Positions 1 through 5,163 of a DNA stretch of 5,248 nucleotides are shown piece after piece (position 1 is the first letter of the stretch; every line of letters begins with the position of its first letter). Under the pieces are notes generated by a model. That model was not told the DNA's origin and searched no databases. It saw nothing but the letters and a program-made list of their open reading frames with translations. Made by a program: the position numbers and the translations under genes. This DNA comes from JAVKNF01 sp031537795 (GTDB taxonomy: Bacteria; Pseudomonadota; Alphaproteobacteria; Rickettsiales; Deianiraeaceae), in NCBI GenBank assembly GCA_031537795.1, contig JAVKNF010000037.1, positions 1-5,248 of the forward strand. Reading direction: 5' to 3'.

Positions 1-144
1 AACAACCTCAAACAATGTCATATTATCAAGTTCCTCCACAAAATTATATTAATCCTCAATTTCAACAAACACAACAACCTCAAACAATGTCATATTATCA
101 AGTTCCTCCACAAAATTATATTAATCCTCAATTTCAACAAATTC
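1..144 (+). repeat. 72-bp in-frame tandem repeat, two visible copies
   Basis: Bases 1-72 and 73-144 are two direct, adjacent copies. The first 69 positions are identical (1-69 against 73-141). By direct comparison only two of 72 positions differ, both in the last four bases (ACAC in copy 1, ATTC in copy 2). The unit encodes 24 residues, so gain or loss of copies keeps the frame. The array may continue to the left of the window. Confidence 0.95.
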
Positions 145-254
145 CACAGAATGCTCTGTATGTAAATGATCAAAATATTAACAGAAATACAACTCCTGCA
201 AGTAATTTAGTCGTGAATGAATCTGAAAAATCTACAAATAATATTCCAACCTAA
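1..254 (+). CDS. 3' end of a Gln/Pro/Tyr/Asn-rich tandem-repeat protein (5' truncated by window)
   Basis: The frame is open to the left edge (first full codon at base 3), so the Met at base 15 is probably an internal repeat residue and not the start. The visible 83 residues begin with two copies of a 24-residue unit, roughly QPQTMSYYQVPPQNYINPQF plus QQTQ. A non-repeated polar tail of about 34 residues follows (ALYVNDQ... to ...NNIPT), ending at TAA 252-254. The repeat has no charged residues, is rich in Q, P, Y and N, and should be disordered or extended. No membrane segment is visible in this part. I do not recognise the family. Repeat-rich secreted or surface proteins are known in Rickettsiales (for example the TRP effectors of Ehrlichia), but this repeat is not one I can match, so a host-interaction role is only a guess. 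Coding status is supported by the 72-nt period being a multiple of three. Confidence 0.75.
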   Translation, partial: QPQTMSYYQVPPQNYINPQFQQTQQPQTMSYYQVPPQNYINPQFQQIPQNALYVNDQNINRNTTPASNLVVNESEKSTNNIPT

Positions 255-384
255 TTAATAGATAGAAATTTCTAAAAAATATTAATAGATTGAAAAAATA
301 ACCTTGCAACTAATAAATTTATGGTTATGGTTTTCTGAAATATGAAATTCTTTTTTCAGATAGAAAATAATAACAAAAAATTAT
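255..384. other. AT-rich intergenic spacer between repeat-protein gene and rne
   Basis: This 130-bp spacer has no gene and no convincing rho-independent terminator. It contains a perfect 12-bp palindrome TAGAAATTTCTA (263-274). It also contains a 7-bp inverted repeat TCTGAAA/TTTCAGA (334-340 and 354-360) with a 13-nt loop and no following T-run. A 16-mer AAAATATTAATAGATT occurs at 276-291 and again inside the start of rne at 394-409. All are short enough to arise by chance in DNA this AT-rich. Confidence 0.5.
304..331 (+). promoter_or_regulatory. candidate sigma-70-type promoter for rne-folD
   Basis: TTGCAA (304-309) and TATGGT (326-331) each match four of six consensus positions, separated by 16 bp. 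They lie in the gap before rne, about 54 bp upstream of its start. The 7-bp inverted repeat at 334-360 would fall in the 5' leader. This rests on consensus only. AT-rich DNA gives many such matches, so it is weak. Confidence 0.25.
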
Positions 385-2124
385 ATGACAAACAAAATAT
401 TAATAGATTACAAATCTTACAACAAGTCTTGCGTAATATCAGATGATAAAGATGTTATTAAAGAATGTATATTTCTTAACGAAGATAAACAGAGTGTAAA
501 ATCTAATATATATCTTGCAACTGTTTTAAGAATAGAAGCCTCTCTTGAGGCTGCATTTGTAGACTACGGAGGAGGTAAAGCTGGTTTTCTACCTTTTGGA
601 GAAATACACCCGAGTTATTACAATTTACCTCAAGAAGATAAAGAGAAAGTTGAAAAAGAACTTAAATTGATACGAGAAGGAAGAAAAGAAGATATTGAAA
701 AAGAAGAAGAAGTTTCTGTTGACTTGGATGAAGATAGCGAAATAACAACTTACAAAGATTTATATAAAAGTTTGTATAAAAAATACAACATACAGCAAGT
801 AATAAAAAAAGGGCAAGCTTTTTTAGTTCAGATTTTTAAAGATGAAAGAGGAAACAAAGGAGCTTCTGTAACAACTTATATTAGTATTCCCGGTAGATGT
901 TGTGTTTATATGCCAAATAGTGCAGGAGGGATAGCAATATCTAAGAAGATTTATCAAAGTGAAAAGAGAAAAAGAATTTCTTCTTTATTGAAGAATTTTA
1001 ATGTTCCGCAAGAAGCTAGTTTAATAGTTAGAACTATAGCTTCTGAATTTTCTAATGATGACTTTAAAAAAGACTTTAATTACTTAAAAGATGTTTGGGA
1101 AGAAATAAAGATTAAAACTGTAAATGCAACTCCTCCAGCTAAAATATATGAAGAAATTGATATTATTAAACAAACCATAAGAGATTATTACGACTCTAAA
1201 AAGGTATCGACAATTATCGTTAATGATAATATATATTATAAAGACTTAAGTAAATTTGTAGCAAGATTAATACCAGGAGAGGAGAAAAAGATAAGATTAC
1301 ATAAAGAAGATGAAGTTAGAATGCTTCAGAAATACGGATTAGATAAAAAAATATATAGCTTATTAATTAGAACAGTTCATTTAAAATCAGGCGGTTACAT
1401 TGTGATAGATCACACTGAAGCTTTAACCTCTATAGATATAAATTCAGGTAAAGCAATTTTAGAGAAAGACATAGAAGAAACAGCCTTGAAGATAAATATA
1501 GAAGCGGCTGAAGAAATTTCAAGACAAATCAAATTACGTGGAATTGGCGGGTTGGTAGTGGTTGACTTTATAGATATGGAAGAGCTTCAAAATAGAAAAA
1601 AGCTGGAAGAATTCACAAAAGATTTATTTTTAGAGCATAGAGCGAAAATTCATTCTTTAAAATTAAGTAACTTTGGTTTAATGGAAATTTCAGTTCAAAG
1701 ATTAAGAAATAGTTTGTCTGAAGTTCTTGAGTCGAATTGTAATCATTGTGAAGGAACTGGGAAATTAAAAATTGAATCAGTTTTAGCAAATGGGATAGTC
1801 TCTGAATTAGAAGATATTATTGAGGACGCAAAAAGAAATAAGAAAATATCATTAAATCAAATCTCTATTAAGGTTTCAGAAAATATAGTGGATTTTATTT
1901 GCAATAAGATGAAAAAGAGAATTAAAGATCTTGAGGTTAAGAATAGAATCGATATTCTTTTTGAGCCGTTTGAGCCTATCTCTTATGATTTCTATAAAAT
2001 AAATTTGAATGATAAAAATGGAAATAGTATAGATTTTACAGAAGATAGATTTTTTATTAAAAAACAAAAACAAAAAAACTTAAATTTAGTGCAAAAAATT
2101 ATTAAAAAATTATTTAAAATATAA
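385..2124 (+). CDS. rne: Ribonuclease E/G family endoribonuclease (RNase E, compact form)
   Basis: Endoribonuclease that cuts single-stranded AU-rich RNA in mRNA decay and rRNA/tRNA processing. The 579 residues read as follows: N-terminal MTNKILID; an S1 RNA-binding domain from about residue 38, with an acidic/lysine-rich insertion at about 85-130; the alphaproteobacterial-style block with TTYISIPGR and MPN (163-178); a 5'-sensor motif IVRT with R216/T217 (E. coli R169/T170); and a DNase I-like catalytic core. Its metal ligands are D351 in SIDINSG and D394 in VVVDFIDM (E. coli D303 and D346). The Zn-link cysteines are C452 and C455 (CNHCEGTG). The position equivalent to E. coli R373 is K421. 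The long C-terminal degradosome scaffold of E. coli RNase E (1061 residues) is absent; the protein ends in a Lys-rich helix. No Shine-Dalgarno sequence precedes the ATG at 385, but the N-terminus matches the family. folD follows after 7 bp. RNase G is the alternative name; the S1 insertion and alphaproteobacterial blocks favour RNase E. Confidence 0.95.
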   Translation: MTNKILIDYKSYNKSCVISDDKDVIKECIFLNEDKQSVKSNIYLATVLRIEASLEAAFVDYGGGKAGFLPFGEIHPSYYNLPQEDKEKVEKELKLIREGRKEDIEKEEEVSVDLDEDSEITTYKDLYKSLYKKYNIQQVIKKGQAFLVQIFKDERGNKGASVTTYISIPGRCCVYMPNSAGGIAISKKIYQSEKRKRISSLLKNFNVPQEASLIVRTIASEFSNDDFKKDFNYLKDVWEEIKIKTVNATPPAKIYEEIDIIKQTIRDYYDSKKVSTIIVNDNIYYKDLSKFVARLIPGEEKKIRLHKEDEVRMLQKYGLDKKIYSLLIRTVHLKSGGYIVIDHTEALTSIDINSGKAILEKDIEETALKINIEAAEEISRQIKLRGIGGLVVVDFIDMEELQNRKKLEEFTKDLFLEHRAKIHSLKLSNFGLMEISVQRLRNSLSEVLESNCNHCEGTGKLKIESVLANGIVSELEDIIEDAKRNKKISLNQISIKVSENIVDFICNKMKKRIKDLEVKNRIDILFEPFEPISYDFYKINLNDKNGNSIDFTEDRFFIKKQKQKNLNLVQKIIKKLFKI

Positions 2125-2131
2125 ATTGTAA

Positions 2132-3064
2132 ATGGTAAAGATAATAGATTGTATTTATTTTTCAAGTTTAATAAAAGAAAGAATTAGAAATAAAGTAAAA
2201 GAAAATAATTTAGAAATCTCAATTGCAATAATATTAATAGGTGAAAATAAAGCTAGTTTATCTTATGTTAGCAGGAAGATTGAAGTTGCATCTTCTTTAA
2301 ATATAAAAACAGATCTTATTAGGTTTAATTTTGATATTTCAGAAAAAGAGGTTATTGATATAATAGAAAGATTAAATCAAGACAAAAAAACTACAGGAAT
2401 ATTATTGCAACTTCCAATCTCAAAGCATCTTAATTTGCAAAATATATTAAAAAGAATATCGCCAGAAAAAGATATAGATGGACTTCATTATATTAATTCT
2501 GGTCTTTTAAATACAGTAATATCAAAAAATGATATATACGAGATTGACTTAAATAATTTGAATGAAGATAAAGAACTAGAATTTGGAGTTTCATCCCCTG
2601 TAATACCCGCTACAGCATTAGGTGTAAATTTTATTATAAATAATACAATAAAAAATTTAGAGAGCAAGCAAATAGTTATATTCGGAGATTCAAATTTGGT
2701 TACTAGGCCACTCGCAAGATTAATGCTTATACAGAAAGCTACCGTTGTAATTTTAAACTCCAAAAGTGTTAATATTTCTCATTTTCTAGAAAATGCTGAT
2801 GTTATAATTTTAGCAACTGGTATAAGGAATCTCCTAAAAATAAAAGACATCTCTAATTCTAAAAAACTATCTTTAATAATTGATATAGGTGTATCTTTTG
2901 ATGAAAACAATAAAATTTGCGGAGATTTATCTAAAGAATTTTATCAAGTAAAAGAAATGGACACTTTTAATATTACAAAAGTTCCAAATGGAATAGGTCC
3001 TATTACAATTGCAAGTTTAATGTATAACGCATTAATGTTAAAATTAACTAAAAAAGATCATTAA
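2132..3064 (+). CDS. folD: Bifunctional methylenetetrahydrofolate dehydrogenase / methenyltetrahydrofolate cyclohydrolase
   Basis: Converts 5,10-methylene-THF to 5,10-methenyl-THF (pyridine-nucleotide dependent) and then to 10-formyl-THF. This supplies purine synthesis and formyl-Met-tRNA in the cytosol. Visible family features are Y45 and catalytic K49 in YVSRK, Q93 in LLQLP, KDIDG (113-117), the IPATALG block (158-164, IPCTALG in relatives as I recall), the Rossmann loop GDSNLVTRP (185-193), IDIGV (250-254) and the folate loop PNGIGPIT (285-292). At 310 residues it is somewhat longer than the usual 280-290. The extra length is a polar insertion at about 130-153, before IPATALG. The cofactor loop departs from the usual G-R/A-S-N-I-V-G-x-P at two positions (D186, T191), and PGG is PNG. 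TAA sits in frame 3 bp upstream of the ATG, so the start is fixed. The 7-bp gap after rne suggests one transcript. The 3' end overlaps the convergent gene by 17 bp. Confidence 0.93.
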   Translation: MVKIIDCIYFSSLIKERIRNKVKENNLEISIAIILIGENKASLSYVSRKIEVASSLNIKTDLIRFNFDISEKEVIDIIERLNQDKKTTGILLQLPISKHLNLQNILKRISPEKDIDGLHYINSGLLNTVISKNDIYEIDLNNLNEDKELEFGVSSPVIPATALGVNFIINNTIKNLESKQIVIFGDSNLVTRPLARLMLIQKATVVILNSKSVNISHFLENADVIILATGIRNLLKIKDISNSKKLSLIIDIGVSFDENNKICGDLSKEFYQVKEMDTFNITKVPNGIGPITIASLMYNALMLKLTKKDH

Positions 3065-3431
3065 CAAGAGATTCTTCTTTAGAATTTAAAGATTCAATTT
3101 CTTCAATCTTCTTTTTTATTGGTTTATTGTTTTTGGATTTGTTCTTCTTTTTTAAAATATTATTTTGAAGTATATCTAAAATCTCTTCAATTTTAGGGTA
3201 AATAATATTATTTCTAGATATTGATTTAATTGCTTCTTTAGTTATTCCGTGTGTTTCTTTTTGAAGAATTTCATATTTTTTAAACATCTCATCGATATGA
3301 TTATTATGTTTTAATATAATTTCTTCTACTACGTCTTTCCCGTAATATATTATAATTAAAAGAACTGCTATTGCGCCAATTTTATCTATAAAATTGAAAA
3401 TCTGTAGAAAGTCTATATTTATACTTTGCAT
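3048..3431 (-). CDS. Small single-pass membrane protein with charged helical tail, unknown function
   Basis: The protein has 127 residues. A short N-terminal stretch is followed by one hydrophobic segment at about 18-30 (IGAIAVLLIIIYY). Next comes a long charged, heptad-like helical region (about 32-92, with KHNNHIDEMFKKYEILQKET), a Lys/Asn patch (94-108, KKKNKSKNNKPIKKK) and an acidic C-terminus. There is no signal-peptide cleavage motif, and the basic tail suggests it stays in the cytoplasm. I do not recognise the family. The layout of one transmembrane helix followed by a YYGKD-type charged helix is reminiscent of small phage or plasmid membrane proteins, but that is only an impression. 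It is convergent with rne-folD, overlapping the last 17 bp of folD. The ATG (plus-strand 3429-3431) has no Shine-Dalgarno sequence. The protein-like composition with a sensible topology makes it more likely real than a shadow. Confidence 0.7.
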   Translation of the reverse strand: MQSINIDFLQIFNFIDKIGAIAVLLIIIYYGKDVVEEIILKHNNHIDEMFKKYEILQKETHGITKEAIKSISRNNIIYPKIEEILDILQNNILKKKNKSKNNKPIKKKIEEIESLNSKEESLVNDLF

Positions 3432-3479
3432 ATTTATTAATTTAAAATAAATATAAACACTTATTTATTTTTAGGGAAG

Positions 3480-3909
3480 CAATTCATAAATATTGTAGAA
3501 TCTTCAGAGGAAATTATAATTAATATAGAGATGACAAGAGAAAATAGAAATAAACTAAAACAAGAATTAGAAGGTAAAGATAAAGATAATTGTTTTAATG
3601 TATCTAAAATCTTCTCTTAATAGAACAAATTATAATTAACAAGGACTTGTTCAGGAAGAAGTTAAAAACGATTGGTCTTTTCTTGGAAGATATTTACATA
3701 CCAAATTTCAATCTTCAAATAGAGAATCAAACGTCTTAAATCAAAAGAAATTACCTGACTTACGAGGAGAAGAGGTAATTAATAAAGAAGAACAATCAGA
3801 TAAAGAATCAAGAACTTATTTTACACCAGAACCCATTTTTACAAAAATGGATGAAAGAACGTTCAACAGATTATTAAATAGAACTAAAGAACAACTTGCA
3901 AATAAATAG
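3480..3909 (+). pseudogene. Decayed coding region of unknown family (frameshift, internal stop, no start)
   Basis: The best coding signal is 3640-3906, 89 codons ending at TAG 3907-3909. It reads as a hydrophilic protein (QGLVQEEVKNDWSFLGRYLH... to ...FNRLLNRTKEQLANK) with ordinary codon use. It contains no ATG, GTG or TTG until an ATG at 3847 and is preceded in frame by TAA 3637-3639. Upstream, a different frame is open from 3441 to 3617 and includes MTRENRNKLKQELEGKDKD from an ATG at 3531, stopping at TAA 3618-3620. The simplest reading is one former gene broken by a frameshift near 3600-3620 and a nonsense change at 3637. The family is not recognised. It lies directly upstream of virB11 on the same strand, but nothing in it resembles VirB8, VirB9 or VirB10. 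Two unrelated fragments, or expression from a non-standard start, are alternatives. Confidence 0.5.
3531..3620 (+). CDS. Possible 29-residue small ORF or fragment of the decayed gene
   Basis: ATG 3531 to TAA 3618-3620 encodes a highly charged 29-residue peptide beginning MTRENRNKLKQELEGKDKD. Its frame is also open upstream to 3441 without a standard start, so it may be the 5' part of the broken gene and not an independent small protein. No Shine-Dalgarno sequence is visible. Confidence 0.2.
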   Translation: MTRENRNKLKQELEGKDKDNCFNVSKIFS

Positions 3910-3942
3910 ATTTGAGATTAAAATTAATTTGTTGTAGTTTTA

Positions 3943-3975
3943 ATGATGTTCGATTTAGAAAAGAATATAAAATAA
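3943..3975 (+). other. Ten-codon mini-ORF just upstream of virB11
   Basis: ATGATG at 3943 opens a reading frame of ten codons (MMFDLEKNIK) that stops at TAA 3973-3975, six bases before the virB11 ATG and in the same frame. It could be an upstream leader ORF, the relic of a longer VirB11 N-terminus, or chance. There is no other evidence for translation. Confidence 0.2.
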
Positions 3976-3981
3976 TATTAT

Positions 3982-4974
3982 ATGTCTAAATCATTTGATG
4001 CTTTAAATTCATATCTCGAACCACTTGAACAATATTTTCAAAGAGAAGGAGTAACAGAAATTATGATAAATAAACCAAATGAGATTTGGGTAGAGCAATT
4101 TGGTAAATCTTCTTATTATCAAATTCCAATATTAGATTTTGAATATTTAAGAGGTATGGCGTCTCTGATTGCTCAATCAACAGAGCAAATTATAACAGAA
4201 GAACATCCTATTTTGTCTGCGACTTTACCTAACGGTTATCGTATTCAAATTGTGATTCCTCCTGCTTGTGAAATTGGGTCAATTTGTTTTTCTATAAGAA
4301 AGCCTTCTCAATTATATTGGAGTTTAGAAGATTACGAGAGTATGAAATGTTTCGAAAAAACAAGCTCCAATGCTTTAAAAAGTGAAACAGATGAAGAACT
4401 CTCGATTTTTCTTCAAAATAATCAAATTAAAGAATTTTTAAGAAAAGCAGTAATTTATAAAAAAAATATTATTATTAGCGGTGGTACTTCGACAGGTAAA
4501 ACAACATTTACAAATAGTTTATTAATGGAAATTCCGCCAGAAGAAAGGCTTATAACAGCTGAAGATGCAAGAGAAATTATTTTAAGTAGACATAAGAATA
4601 AACTTCATTTATTAGCTTCAAAAGGTGGGCAAGGAAGAGCAGATGTCTCAACTCAAGAGTTAATAGAAGCTTGTTTAAGGTTAAGGCCAGACAGAATAAT
4701 AGTTGGAGAATTAAGAGGCTCGGAAGCCTTCAGTTTTTTAAGGGCTATTAATACAGGTCATCCAGGTTCTATTTCAACTTTACATGCTGACAGCCCTTTT
4801 GGAGCAATAAACCAATTAAAACTTATGGTTATGCAAGCTGGTTTAGGTATCTCTTCTTCTGAAATTGAAGAATACATAAGAAATGTTGTAGATATTATAG
4901 TTCAATTAAAAAGAAAAGAAGCAGGAACTAGATATGTTTCGGAAATTTATTTCAAAGGAAGTAAAAATTATTAA
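3982..4974 (+). CDS. virB11: Type IV secretion system ATPase VirB11
   Basis: Hexameric cytoplasmic-face ATPase that powers assembly and substrate transfer of a VirB/VirD4-type secretion system, working with VirB4 and VirD4. At 330 residues it is full length for the family. The N-terminal domain (about 1-110) has the GVTEIMINKPNEIWVE block, an ATLPNGYRIQIV strand and FSIRKPS (103-109). The C-terminal RecA-like domain has Walker A GGTSTGKT (167-174, K173), the Asp box ITAEDAREI (191-199), Walker B RPDRIIVGELRG (235-246, E243) and the His box TGHPGSISTLHADSP (258-272, H260 and H268). All catalytic motifs are intact, so it should be active. TAA at 3973-3975 lies upstream in frame, so ATG 3982 is the first start; there is no Shine-Dalgarno sequence. 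The neighbours are a decayed gene and an unrelated reading frame, so no virB8-virB9-virB10 or virD4 is adjacent in the visible DNA. PilT/GspE-type ATPases are less likely given the close match to VirB11 motifs and length. Confidence 0.95.
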   Translation: MSKSFDALNSYLEPLEQYFQREGVTEIMINKPNEIWVEQFGKSSYYQIPILDFEYLRGMASLIAQSTEQIITEEHPILSATLPNGYRIQIVIPPACEIGSICFSIRKPSQLYWSLEDYESMKCFEKTSSNALKSETDEELSIFLQNNQIKEFLRKAVIYKKNIIISGGTSTGKTTFTNSLLMEIPPEERLITAEDAREIILSRHKNKLHLLASKGGQGRADVSTQELIEACLRLRPDRIIVGELRGSEAFSFLRAINTGHPGSISTLHADSPFGAINQLKLMVMQAGLGISSSEIEEYIRNVVDIIVQLKRKEAGTRYVSEIYFKGSKNY

Positions 4975-5163
4975 TATTCTTATTTTTTATTAAGATATTT
5001 TATATAATTAGGTTGTTTTTATTTAAAATTCATTTTTTTATTCTTTAGAGCGAGTATTAATTTTATTAGATTTATTATTTCCTTTTTAGAAAAATTATTT
5101 AATATATTTCATAAAAGTTGATTTTTATCTATTTACAATTAATAATTGTATATAAACATATTT
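4975..5163. other. Very AT-rich spacer after virB11
   Basis: This 189-bp spacer has many T-runs on the plus strand and no coding signal that I can support in either direction. No GC-containing hairpin with a T-tract is visible, so there is no clear virB11 terminator. The only well-formed structure is the inverted repeat at 5134-5150. Confidence 0.5.
5134..5150. promoter_or_regulatory. Perfect 17-bp inverted repeat upstream of the last gene
   Basis: TACAATTAATAATTGTA has two perfect 7-bp arms around a 3-nt centre. It ends 13 bp before the ATG at 5164 and adjoins TATAAA (5151-5156), which could act as a -10 element. The position suits an operator for a dimeric repressor, but no family is identifiable. 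Chance occurrence in AT-rich DNA is a real alternative. Confidence 0.35.

Noticed and set aside
263..274. Perfect palindrome TAGAAATTTCTA as an operator
   Set aside because: Twelve bases with no loop or conserved context is expected by chance in DNA this AT-rich; kept only as a note in the spacer entry.
334..360. Inverted repeat TCTGAAA/TTTCAGA as a terminator
   Set aside because: The stem is 7 bp with low GC and a 13-nt loop, with no T-tract after it, so it does not fit a rho-independent terminator.
1876..2073. Minus-strand 65-residue ORF inside rne
   Set aside because: It lies wholly within the conserved RNase E coding sequence and reads as a Phe/Ile-rich product of antisense AT-rich codons; a shadow frame.
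2488..2763. Minus-strand 91-residue ORF inside folD
   Set aside because: It is entirely antisense to FolD motifs including the cofactor loop and shows no domain of its own; a shadow frame.
3069..3083. Small hairpin (ATTCT/AGAAT) after the folD stop
   Set aside because: A five-pair A/T-rich stem lying inside the minus-strand gene and lacking a T-tract is too weak to call a terminator.
3912..3940. TTGAGA/TAGTTT promoter for virB11
   Set aside because: The -35 is good but the -10 matches only three of six positions; similar pairs are frequent in this sequence.
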